Shown here: in pieces, positions 9,501 to 16,586 of the stretch
Numbering within the stretch: the stretch's first letter is position 1
How the letters are laid out: the number at the start of each line of letters is the position of its first letter
Assembly (NCBI RefSeq): GCF_900101745.1
Contig: NZ_FNAD01000001.1
Coordinates: 310,001-374,000, forward strand
Origin: Glycomyces harbinensis
GTDB lineage: Bacteria; Actinomycetota; Actinomycetes; Mycobacteriales; Micromonosporaceae
Direction of reading: 5' to 3'
DNA: 64,000 nt
Notes under the pieces: generated by a model
The model's database searches: none
What the model was told of the DNA's origin: nothing
Seen by the model: the letters and a program-made list of their open reading frames with translations, nothing else
Program-made: the position numbers and the translations under genes

Positions 9501-10293
9501 GGGCGTTGATCGCCACGACCGGGGTGCTCGCCAGGCCGGTCGCGCGCAGTTCCTGCCGGATGCGCCGCACGTGCTGCTCGACGGCGACCGAGAGGTCCCT
9601 GCGGTCGCCGCGGCTGGTGACCTTCCGCGGATTGCGCCAGCCCTTGTTGCGCACGTTCAGGATCGCGACGGCGGGCTTGCCGTACGCGGCGATCCATTCG
9701 GCGACCTGCGCGAACTCGCCCTGCGTCTGGTTCTGGGAGTCGAAGCACAGCAGCACCACGTCGGCGATGAGGACCGCCTCGTGCGCTTGGCGCTCAAGGA
9801 AGTCGGTGGTGACGCCTTCGCGGCCCGAACCGAGCGTGCCGGGCGTGTCGTGCAGGACGCAGTCGTTCCAGAAGACATGGCGCACGACGTCGGTGTGGTC
9901 GGACCGGCCGGGGGAGATGGACGCCCCGTCGCCGTGGGTGAGCGCTTCGATGAGCGTGCTCTTTCCGGCGCCGGTGCGGCCGAAGAGCACGATGTTGAAC
10001 TTGGCGGCCGCGACGTTCAGGCGGTGGGAGATCGACTGGAGCCCGGCGGCGACGCTCGAAGCGGACTCGTACTCGGCCGCCGCGAGCGCCTGCATCGAGT
10101 CGGCCCGGGCCCGCTGCCGACGCGACCCGCTCTCGGGGATCGCGGCGTCCGCCGCCTGGCGGCGCATCGAGTGCTGCAAGGCGGCCGCGATGCGGTCGAG
10201 GCGTTCGACCATGGACCGCGCCTGGGGCGCGCTGCCGGCCATCGCTTCGCTGATGGCCGCGGCGAGGCCGTGGTCGTCCGCTTCCGAATGCAT
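6529..10293 (-). CDS. large dynamin-like protein with two GTPase domains
   Basis: A 1254-residue protein. ATG 10293 is preferred because AGGAG sits six bases upstream; a GTG at 10341 would add 16 residues without such a site. The first GTPase has GRTGAGKST at about residues 105-113 and a DTPG motif. A glycine/valine-rich hydrophobic hairpin near 510-545 could insert in membrane. The second GTPase has GDYSTGKTS near residue 760, DTPG, and FVLNRVDE as G4. Another hydrophobic segment (AGVVIGGAIGVLV) follows near 1130, then a coiled C-terminus. Two heads in one chain recall the fused dynamin DynA of Bacillus and the DynA/DynB pairs of actinomycetes; membrane remodelling or phage defence are both possible. 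It is co-translated with the single-head GTPase downstream. Confidence 0.8.
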   Translation of the reverse strand: MHSEADDHGLAAAISEAMAGSAPQARSMVERLDRIAAALQHSMRRQAADAAIPESGSRRQRARADSMQALAAAEYESASSVAAGLQSISHRLNVAAAKFNIVLFGRTGAGKSTLIEALTHGDGASISPGRSDHTDVVRHVFWNDCVLHDTPGTLGSGREGVTTDFLERQAHEAVLIADVVLLCFDSQNQTQGEFAQVAEWIAAYGKPAVAILNVRNKGWRNPRKVTSRGDRRDLSVAVEQHVRRIRQELRATGLASTPVVAINAQFAAFARAGEAYAGPFTATRSGMLKMHGAAKIDAWSNVPALESLLTRAVRTDAAGLRLGMLRGQVRSTLDQAADVLDAEIVRPASAYAADLERAVDQSVEVLGLPASGDPGGLRPALARMNELRGRAGPAAPIPGRVEPYARHQLKIVLGGLQDEANENAYRLVQAAIRDRSDIGEAAFEAGVYGALDLDTVVRDLNAKIKEFLRENLDIIDKGLAADLDLTRRTLRLEGAAGKRLIGVGNVSGVIGSAALVGGLTLAVGALAVGGPLVIPVLLVGAGVAGRISGMLLKRRGKRLFDEKTGDLVAQARLSVDATFDKLRRDVHNEIDTLLETLRNTTVLPRIRRAVEFRELGSRVARLRELLVRERDEVPATGPVPQELLAAAVAACETATGRTSGQLWLGEDWCDDPDFLRPDGEEGEVVLAKTPRPSSMSRLLLRLRSAPQFRTAQRHPRLGAGRKWMREVAAAAEALADPELTALQGELAGLMSDRNPTVVLCGDYSTGKTSFIRRLMLEAGRLPGDGLEVAAQPLTDKVTGWEMDGFTLVDTPGLRSGSREHTAAALTAVRRATMILYLLNPTFAHGENTDLDEVLGTGDDAAEPGRIDRVLFVLNRVDEIGPDPFYNEGEFAKAIGEKRDAFLELLKRRGHTVPPERVHHAISAPSGMLLTRPDQIAPYRAWDGIAEVLGTITTSVKALERNGPDAAVLHTGHHSLAGLLAGARARRHRAERTVRELDLLERTARQQVTAAAHLRWAQIAELRSAVRLHLEKRFDRIRNAPVAAARKEAETLRDWARNPAVVDLVNAWFMATDEQIGQWNRHSTENMRAEFGRRAFREALPDAEFPASMTGLKWGRGRTPIGRVGRILQDPLAGVVIGGAIGVLVTGVVDAAEPLAERKRAKKRDPLFEQARAELAYSGELWVDRLLDPSREDAGPAAELIAELDRNAGALAAWADLRRREREEAQRQIDVDGARIAQYEDLLEKARKALRTPKD

Positions 10294-10435
10294 CGACGGC
10301 TCCTCTGCCCACCGGCTTTCTCCGCAGGGTCGTCCCTGCACGGTCTCGTGCGCATGTCGCCGCCGACGGCGGTCTCCTCGGCTCCGGCCAGTCTACGAGC
10401 CCCGGCCGACATGTCCGCGTCAACGACTACCCCGG

Positions 10436-10800
10436 CCCGCGCCGTCGAACCGCCGAGTCGGTGCCGGCGACCGATACGGCGACCCGGGCCCGCGAGCCGC
10501 CGCCGGGCCGGTGCCGGCGGCCATCGTGAATACCCCGGGCCTGCGGGCCCTGGAAAGTCACCGACCGTGTCGGGGCCGACCAGGTCGGACCCGGCCTCCG
10601 GTCCGTGCCGTCGAACCGCCGAGTCGGTGTCGGCGACCGGTGCGGCGACTCGTGTCCGCGAACCGTAGTCGCAGGTACCCACGGCGGCCATCGTGAATGC
10701 CCGGGCCCGCGAGCCTTCGGAAGGCACCGAGCGTGCCGAGGCCGACCAGGTCGCCCTGGCCCGCACCCAGGCCTCCGGCCCGTGCCGGCGAACCTCCGGG
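10436..10800. repeat. degenerate 166-bp tandem repeat
   Basis: Two full units and a partial third lie head to tail upstream of the GTPase operon. The block starting GCCGTCGAACCGCCGAGTCG occurs at 10441 and again at 10607. The block GGCGGCCATCGTGAAT occurs at 10516 and 10683. The block with GGCCGACCAGGTCG follows 10561 and recurs after 10727. The offsets are 166, 167 and 166 bases. A further CGTGCCGGCGAACC near 10780 starts a third unit. The units are diverged, so they are old or under loose selection. They are not CRISPR-like, because the repeat itself fills nearly the whole period. Confidence 0.8.
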
Positions 10801-10802
10801 CA

Positions 10803-10840
10803 CGGGAGGCCGGACGTCGCCGCCCGGCCTCCCGCTCTTT
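10803..10840 (+). terminator. perfect 11-bp GC hairpin with short pyrimidine tail
   Basis: CGGGAGGCCGG (10803-10813) pairs with CCGGCCTCCCG (10824-10834) across a ten-base loop, followed by CTCTTT. It could stop minus-strand transcription leaving the glycosyltransferase gene, since the stem works in both directions, or plus-strand noise from the repeat. The polarity is uncertain. Confidence 0.45.
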
Positions 10841-11062
10841 CCACGGGTGTTGATGGAAAGCACTGTTCGAAACGCCCAGCCCAGCGAGCATTGCTCGGCG
10901 GCCGGGTGCGCACGGCCCGGCGGGCGGTGCGCGTGAGCGCTGACCGCCGGACCGTGGCGCCGCTGCGGCACTGTCCCCCTAAGCAATCTCGGCCCAGCTC
11001 AGTCGATGCATCGTGCGAAGCGACCTCAACTCAGCTGGCGCCCCGTCCGAAGCCACCTCGGC

Positions 11063-12289
11063 TCATCCGATCTCGTCCACCAGCAGCTTCGCCGCGTAGG
11101 CCGCGCCGTCGCGGCGCATCGACGCGGCGACCTCGGTCGCCCGCCTCGCCGTCGCCGAGTCCAGCGCGGTCGCGAACGCCGCCGTCAGCGACTCCGTGGT
11201 CGGCACCGGACCCTCATGCGCCGCACCGATACCGAGCGCGGCCACCCGCCCGGCGAAGTACGGCTGGTCCACGATCTGCGGCACCACCACCTGCGGCACG
11301 CCCGCCATGGCCGCGGTCGTCGTGGTCCCCGCCCCGCCGTGGTGCAGGACCGCGGCCGAGCGCCGGAACAGCGCCTGCTGGTTCACCTCGCCCACCACGA
11401 AGCAGTCGTCACCGCCGTCGATCACGTCCAGATCGGCCCAGCCGCGCAGCAGCACGATCCGCCGGCCGTGCGCCCGCGCCGCCTCGACGGCCGCCCGAGC
11501 GGCCTCCCCCGGCGCCATCAGCGGGATGCTCCCGAACCCGGCGTACACGGGCGCCTCGCCCGCCGCGAGGAACGCCTCCAGGTCTGCGGAGAGCGGACGA
11601 TCGTCCTCCAGGATCCACGCGCCCGTCTGGACCACGTCGTCGTCGGTCGTCTCCCATGGGCTCAGGACCGGATCGGTCGCCAGCCACGGCCCGTTGTTCA
11701 CGTAGTCGCGCACGTTGTCGACCGGCGCCAGCCCGATCGACTCTCGGTATTCGTTGATCGAGGGCCCGAACAGGTCCTGCATGACCTCGATGTTGTGGTC
11801 CCACAGCACCCGGTTGTCCGTCACGCCCTCCGGCAGCGGCCAGCCCGGCATCGGGTGCGGCGGGTGCGCCGGCGACGGCAGCGTGGTCGGCTGGAGGAAC
11901 ACCTTGACGAACCGCAGGCCCAGCTTCTCGCTCACCGCCTGCGCGGTCGCGACGCCCGGGAACAGCCCGGTCGCCACGATCGCATCGGCGTCCCGGGCCG
12001 CCTCGGTCAGCGGCCCCGAGTAGGCCTCGATCAGCTCGTCCACGTGGACGCGCAGGTCAGCGGAGGTCCGCGGCGCCTTGCCCGTGGTCCGCAGGTCCTT
12101 CACCAGGGCCCGGACCGAACCGCCCACGGGCAGGTGCGGCACCCCGACCTTGCCGAGCAGATCCACGAACTCCTGGTCCGGCGGCGCGAGCACCAGCGTC
12201 TCCGCACCGAGGCGCTGCAACTCGACGGCGAGGGCCGCGAGCGGTTCGACGTCGCCGCGCGATCCGCGGCTCGACAGCAATACGCGCAT
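11063..12289 (-). CDS. GT1 family glycosyltransferase (MGT/GtfB type)
   Basis: A 408-residue UDP/NDP-sugar dependent glycosyltransferase of the macrolide/vancomycin-aglycone type. ATG 12289, with GGAGACCAGGA upstream, begins the canonical MRVLLSSRGSRGDVEPL acceptor-domain motif; upstream in-frame codons are out of family. The C-terminal nucleotide-sugar domain carries HHGGAGTTTT near residue 316 and PQIVDQPYFAGRV just after it. It would transfer a sugar to a small lipophilic acceptor in the cytoplasm, either for natural-product glycosylation or macrolide-type detoxification. No biosynthetic genes are next to it. It is divergent from the lipoprotein gene. Confidence 0.87.
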   Translation of the reverse strand: MRVLLSSRGSRGDVEPLAALAVELQRLGAETLVLAPPDQEFVDLLGKVGVPHLPVGGSVRALVKDLRTTGKAPRTSADLRVHVDELIEAYSGPLTEAARDADAIVATGLFPGVATAQAVSEKLGLRFVKVFLQPTTLPSPAHPPHPMPGWPLPEGVTDNRVLWDHNIEVMQDLFGPSINEYRESIGLAPVDNVRDYVNNGPWLATDPVLSPWETTDDDVVQTGAWILEDDRPLSADLEAFLAAGEAPVYAGFGSIPLMAPGEAARAAVEAARAHGRRIVLLRGWADLDVIDGGDDCFVVGEVNQQALFRRSAAVLHHGGAGTTTTAAMAGVPQVVVPQIVDQPYFAGRVAALGIGAAHEGPVPTTESLTAAFATALDSATARRATEVAASMRRDGAAYAAKLLVDEIG

Positions 12290-12405
12290 TCCTGGTCTCC
12301 CTCTTCGAGGATTCTGTGCTTGAGCGGCTATTCTGCACCAGGTCAGAGGGGGGTATTCACCCCCGGTGACGGCGTGCTCGACGCGGTGCGATAGAAATAA
12401 TGAAG

Positions 12406-12432
12406 GTGGCCGGAAGCAGCGGCCGCTTTTTT
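12406..12432 (+). terminator. intrinsic terminator hairpin in a leader
   Basis: GTGGCCG (12406-12412), a seven-base loop and CGGCCGC (12420-12426) form a 7-bp stem with one G-U pair, followed by six T residues. No plus-strand gene precedes it for several kilobases. An AT-rich GATAGAAAT stretch that could be a -10 lies just upstream. The hairpin therefore sits between a likely promoter and the lipoprotein start at 12562 and may act as an attenuator or end a very short RNA. Confidence 0.65.
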
Positions 12433-12508
12433 CATGCCCATTTCCCGCCGCTCTTCCGCCGGTGCCACGCCTCGCCGTTCGCGCCTTTCGCGGGCAGGCT
12501 TGACGGGG

Positions 12509-12534
12509 CTCACGCGCCGCGAGTGGCGCGTGAG
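12509..12534 (+). promoter_or_regulatory. 10-bp inverted repeat just before the lipoprotein ribosome site
   Basis: CTCACGCGCC and GGCGCGTGAG form a perfect 10-bp dyad around a six-base loop, about 16 bases upstream of the GAGGAG ribosome site. It may be an operator for a dimeric regulator or an RNA hairpin that affects translation of the following lipoprotein. There is no direct evidence for either. Confidence 0.5.
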
Positions 12535-12561
12535 ACCGGCGACGCGAGCGAGGAGAAGACA

Positions 12562-13380
12562 CTGAACACCGACGTCCCCAAGTGGCTCGTGCGGACCGCA
12601 GCGCTCGCTGCGGGTCTGACCCTGCTGGCCGGCTGCGCCATCGACAAGGGCTCGGCGCTCGCCGCGGATTTCGAAGAGCACTGGGCCGACACCGCGGACG
12701 TCGCGGAGATCGACACCTACGGCGCCAACACGCTGCCCTTCATGGGATCGGCGACAGGAACGCTGATACTCGAGGACGGCACCTCGGCCGACCGCGTCGC
12801 CGAGCTGGCGAACGAACTCGGGGCGTACGTCGCCGACAACTGCGAGGTCACCGGCGAGATCACGGCCGAGGGCGTCACCTTCGCCGTCGCCCCCGACAGC
12901 GGGCGCACCGGCCAAGTGGTGGAGATGTGGGAATCGCTGACGGCCGACGACCGTGTATCGTCCGGCGCCATCGACATCGGGTTCCAGAACGAAGACAGCT
13001 GGACCATCGAGATCACCGCCGCCGACGGCTCCGGAGCCATGGCGGTGTTCAACGAGATGGCCGCCGACACCGACCCGTACCGGCCGTTCTCCTCAGCGAC
13101 GGTGACGACCCTCGAGGTCAGCACCGTGCAGGGCGCGCCGACGTCGCTCAGGGTCGCCACCGACAATGAGGGCCGTGTCCCCGCCGCCGCGATCGCCGCG
13201 TACGAAGCGGTGGCCGCGCAGTACACGGTCGTCGGCGGTGCACTGCTCTCCGAGCACGGCACCGAACGCGCGAGCATCGTCGTGGCGACGGGAGCGGATG
13301 CGGCCCATGCCGACGAACTCGCCAGGAGCGCGGCCCCCGGCCTCACCGACCTCGAAGTCACCGTCGAGAGCGGCAACTGA
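12562..13380 (+). CDS. putative lipoprotein of unknown function
   Basis: A protein of about 272 residues exported as a lipoprotein: a basic start, a hydrophobic stretch, then the lipobox LLAGC with Cys near residue 26. The start is unusual. AGGAG at 12551-12555 is ideally placed for the CTG at 12562, whereas the nearest GTG codons upstream would put the ribosome site inside the gene. The mature part is acidic and contains two similar halves of about 110 residues (each with a V-AELANEL-like helix and a C-terminal EVTVE/EVTGE strand), suggesting a duplicated small fold. I do not recognise the family. It has its own leader with a terminator-like hairpin and a strong dyad. Confidence 0.7.
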   Translation: MNTDVPKWLVRTAALAAGLTLLAGCAIDKGSALAADFEEHWADTADVAEIDTYGANTLPFMGSATGTLILEDGTSADRVAELANELGAYVADNCEVTGEITAEGVTFAVAPDSGRTGQVVEMWESLTADDRVSSGAIDIGFQNEDSWTIEITAADGSGAMAVFNEMAADTDPYRPFSSATVTTLEVSTVQGAPTSLRVATDNEGRVPAAAIAAYEAVAAQYTVVGGALLSEHGTERASIVVATGADAAHADELARSAAPGLTDLEVTVESGN

Positions 13381-13496
13381 CCCTCGGACGCCCGCCTCGT
13401 CGACCTGATCGCAAGCGCTGCAACGGATGCAGGCGGCGAGGCTCGCCTCCGAACCCTGAAGGCGACCCCCGTGTCGAGGGGCATTCGCGATGTGGT

Positions 13497-13502
13497 TATA
13501 GT
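13497..13502 (+). promoter_or_regulatory. possible -10 element upstream of the propeller gene
   Basis: TATAGT stands in an otherwise GC-rich stretch, with a weak GTGTCG-like -35 about 17-19 bases upstream. A transcript would start near 13509, almost at the base of the following terminator hairpin. Confidence 0.4.
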
Positions 13503-13512
13503 AAGAGGGGAA

Positions 13513-13541
13513 GCGAGGCCGAATCGGCACTCGCCTTTTTT
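13513..13541 (+). terminator. intrinsic terminator
   Basis: GCGAG-GCCG, loop AAT, CGGC-A-CTCGC form a nearly perfect 9-bp stem followed by six T residues. It can end the lipoprotein transcript (stop at 13380). It also lies downstream of a possible promoter at 13497 and 42 bases before the propeller gene, so it could attenuate that gene. Confidence 0.75.
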
Positions 13542-13582
13542 ATTGCCCGAAACCTGTTGCCGCGTACCGGTACCGTCGCCGC

Positions 13583-15021
13583 ATGACAGGAACCCCCGCC
13601 CTCCGCCTCCTCGGCGTCGCGGCGTCGCACTGGTCGCGCTGGTGGGCTTGTCCACCTTCATCGATGAAGGCGATCCGTACCGGGAACCCGAACCGGACGA
13701 GTCGTCGCCGGTGGAGACCGAACCCTCGCCCGTGATCGAGAGCGACCTCGAGATCACCGTGATCGAGGAGGACGCCGCCGCGCAGGCGTTCGCCCTGCCC
13801 GCGACACCGAAGCTCGATGTCGACGAGTCGGCGATCTCGGGCGGACTCATCGAAGTGGTGCGGGACGCCGCGCTGGCCGGCGACAACCTCATCGTCTCCG
13901 GCGGCACCGACTCCTTCGACCACTTCGTCGTGCTCGACATCGCGACCGGCGAGGTCAAATGGCAGCAGCACGGCGAAGACGTGCTTCCCGGGGCGGACGT
14001 CGAGGTCTGGGCACCCGGGCTCGATGCGAAGTTCGCCCCTCCCTCGGTGATGCAGGGACCCGACGGCTGGCTGGTCCTGGTCCCCTACACCGGCCTGAAC
14101 TTTCGAGTCGCCGGCGAGACGTCCGAATCCGGCGTCGCCGCGCTCTCGGCAGAGGACGGCAGCGTGCAGTGGACCGCGCCGCTCTTCGAATACAACCCGG
14201 ACCACGAGACCAACCAGATCCTCAACGGCATTGCGGTCAGCGGTGGCACGGTCGTCGCCGATGTCGGTGTCGTCCGGACCGACAACACCGCCGCGCCGCT
14301 TCCCGAAGCAGCGTTCGCCGACTTCCGGACCGTGGCGCTGGACGCGGCTGACGGCTCGATGCTCTGGGAGGCGCCGGGGACCTCGGTCTTCAATGTCCTA
14401 GGGTCGCTTGAGGTTGCGGGCGGGATGGTCTATGCCGCAGACGCTGAACAGATGGTCCTCGGAGCGCCGTCGGAGATAGTAGGGCTTGACCTTGCCACCG
14501 GGACCGGGCTGTGGACCTTCGCGGAGGAAGACCGATACGTGAGGGTGGAGACCGCCGTGGCCGGGGCGGCGATGCTCCACCTCTCTTCGAATCCCGAGTG
14601 GACGCACCCGGCCGAACAATCCGTGCTCTTGGATGCGGCGACCGGAGAGACGTTGGCGAGCGTCGACACACAGGTCGACTGCGTCAACGATGGAATCACC
14701 CGCATGGCCTGCACGTTCGCCGACCTTGGAGGTAGCGAGCCCGTGGTCCAGCTCTTCACCTTCGACGCCGCCGACCCGGGCATCGGCATTGCCGCCGATC
14801 CGCTTCCCAGTTCCGTACGTTGGCCGACGGCCTTGCTGTCGGGCTGGATCGTCATACAAGACGAGGACACGAGAAACCTAGTGGTCGACGCAGCCGGCAA
14901 GGGGGTCTCATCCGCCAAGCAGTTCGGCGTCCCGGTGACGGCGTCCGAAGCGTATGCGGTGGTGGCGGGGCGTGCCGACGGGGCCATTCTCGATGACCTC
15001 AACCTTTACGCGATTGAGTGA
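13583..15021 (+). CDS. PQQ-like beta-propeller protein, apparent frameshift in anchor
   Basis: The long frame from about 13630 to 15021 encodes a secreted beta-propeller: repeated VVLDIATGEVKWQ, GVAALSAEDGSVQW, VALDAADGSMLWE and VGLDLATGTGLW blades typical of PQQ/quinoprotein-like repeats. ATG 13583 begins MTGTPALRLLGVA, a good start of a membrane anchor, but it is one frame off. After a single-base shift near 13622-13628 it would continue as GVALVALVGLSTF, completing the anchor. The gene therefore looks broken by a one-base deletion, or the sequence has an error. Without the repair, translation could only begin at internal GTG/TTG codons near 13640 and would lack an export signal. Ligand and role are unknown. 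Confidence 0.65.
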
Positions 15022-15187
15022 TCGCATCAGTTCGTCACCGACTTCTTCGTGGTCCCTGGGGATGCGGGCTAGTCGGCGGCGTCGAGCGGCAAGTTCATTC
15101 GAAAGCCGCGGCTGAGAAAGAGGGGCGCGTTCCCGGGCGGTGAACGGGACCGGTTGAGCGGCTTCGGATATGGGAGACTCTGAACCT

Positions 15188-16555
15188 ATGGCGAGATCCG
15201 ATCATCTGGCCGAGCGCCCACCGTGGCTCGTGCGCATCCCCTACCCGGACGGCGACCGCATCGCCGGCGCGGGCATGCTCGTGAGCCGCCGCTTCATCGT
15301 CACGTGCGCGCATGTCGTCGGCCTGCACGCCGGACGGACCGCCGAGGCCGCCGGACGCGGGGCCGCCCCGGCATGGCCGGTGAGCGTCGAGTTCCCCTTC
15401 GCCGACCTGGCCGGACCGCACCCCGCCACGATCGTCCACTGGGCGCCGCTCCGAGACGACGGCGATGGCGATGTGGCCGTGCTGCGACTCGAGAGGCCCG
15501 TCCGCGAGGTCGAGTCGGCGCCGCTGATGATCCCGAAGCAGATGCGGGGCCACCGCTTCTCCGTACACGGCTTTCCGTCCGGCGACCGCGCCGCGCGCGA
15601 GGCGGCGGGGACGATTCGCGGCGCGAGCGGCCAGTCCGGCAACTGGGTGCAGGTCGACGCGGACGGCGTCACCGGATGGTCGGTCGAGCACGGCTTCTCG
15701 GGCGCGCCGGTGTACGACCACGACGCCGGAGCGGTCGTCGGCATCATCGCCCTCATGGACCGCCACCGCAGCGGCCATCTCCTGCCGGTCCGGTACCTCC
15801 GCGAACTCTGGCCGCGGCTCCCGATCCGGGACGGGGACTGCGAACCGCCTGAGGCGGAACCGGAACGCCCGAAGGCTCCGCGCCCGCGCGGGCCCGTGTT
15901 CAGGCAGGCGTGGGCCGGCGACGAGCCGCTCAAGAAGTACACGAAGCTCCCCGAGCCGGGGGGCATGTTCATCATGGTCATCGTCGCCGCTGGGCTCATC
16001 CTTCTGGCGATGGTGCTCCAGAACGAGAATCCGGACAGCTGGACCTACAGCACCGATGAGGATCTCCGTCCCCTCCGGCTCGTCTTCGTCGGCATCGCCG
16101 CGGCGGCGGGCTGGTACGCCTGGTACCTGCGAGTGGAGGAGTTGAAGCCCCTCAAAGGACGGATGATGCCCTGGTCGCTCACCGTCGACGGCGAGGGCGT
16201 CAAGACCACCGGTGCCAACGGCAACCTTCATTTCCCCTGGGCGGCAATCGAATCGGTAGTCATCGCCCGGATCGGGGCCCATCCTCTGAAGAAGAAGGCG
16301 CTCGACGACGTGTTCGAGGCCGTCCACGTCAAGCTGCGGAGCGGCGAGGACAAGGCGCTCCGCCGGCCGGCGGGCTGGCCCGTCCCGGCAGCGGTGGAGC
16401 TGAAGCCCGGAAGCGCGAAGTGGCAGGTGGCCTGCGTTCTCGGCCCGCTAGAGCCGCCGCAGCGCAAAGCCCTCCTCGACGCGCTCTCCCGGCACGCGGG
16501 GGACCGGCTGGTGGACACCCAGACCGTGGGCGGCAAGATCAGCTTCTGGGGCTGA
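15188..16555 (+). CDS. membrane trypsin-like serine protease with C-terminal PH-like domain
   Basis: A 455-residue protein; ATG 15188 has GGGAG upstream, while ATG 15170 overlaps that site. Residues 1-215 are a chymotrypsin-fold protease with a full triad: H42 in VTCAHVVG, D95 in GDVAVLRLE, S171 in HGFSGAPVYD. There is no signal peptide, so the protease domain faces the cytoplasm. Two membrane segments follow (about 255-278 and 293-315). The tail (about 325-455) looks like a small beta-rich PH-type domain (WSLTVDGEGVKTTGANG). The N-terminal ERPPWLVR motif is nearly shared with the protease-STAND protein at 18688-22653, so they are paralogues within the same locus. The substrate is unknown. 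Confidence 0.75.
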   Translation: MARSDHLAERPPWLVRIPYPDGDRIAGAGMLVSRRFIVTCAHVVGLHAGRTAEAAGRGAAPAWPVSVEFPFADLAGPHPATIVHWAPLRDDGDGDVAVLRLERPVREVESAPLMIPKQMRGHRFSVHGFPSGDRAAREAAGTIRGASGQSGNWVQVDADGVTGWSVEHGFSGAPVYDHDAGAVVGIIALMDRHRSGHLLPVRYLRELWPRLPIRDGDCEPPEAEPERPKAPRPRGPVFRQAWAGDEPLKKYTKLPEPGGMFIMVIVAAGLILLAMVLQNENPDSWTYSTDEDLRPLRLVFVGIAAAAGWYAWYLRVEELKPLKGRMMPWSLTVDGEGVKTTGANGNLHFPWAAIESVVIARIGAHPLKKKALDDVFEAVHVKLRSGEDKALRRPAGWPVPAAVELKPGSAKWQVACVLGPLEPPQRKALLDALSRHAGDRLVDTQTVGGKISFWG

Positions 16556-16586
16556 ACGCCGATCCACCGCTGAAAAGGAGCGAGTC

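Larger units (their letters stand above)
10294..11062. other. intergenic region upstream of two minus-strand genes
   Basis: This 770-bp gap holds the tandem repeat, the GTPase promoter region near its left end, and the hairpin at 10803-10834. The minus-strand glycosyltransferase gene ends at its right border. The open frames inside it are repeat-derived and Arg/Pro-rich, without ribosome sites, so I do not call genes. Confidence 0.5.

Noticed and set aside
7258-10668. Very long plus-strand open frame opposite the double GTPase gene.
   Set aside because: Its Arg/Gly/His-rich translation is the usual antisense shadow of a GC-rich gene; all motifs lie on the minus strand.
10436-10800. Possible CRISPR array.
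   Set aside because: The period is about 166 bp, with repeat similarity across the whole unit, no short conserved repeat with unique spacers, and no cas genes.
12400-12561. Extended N-terminus for the lipoprotein from ATG 12400.
   Set aside because: It would put the terminator hairpin and dyad inside the gene and bury the signal peptide 54 residues deep.
11063-12562. 499-residue form of the glycosyltransferase.
   Set aside because: The first 91 residues are low-complexity and read through the divergent regulatory region. The family starts at MRVLLSS with a good ribosome site.
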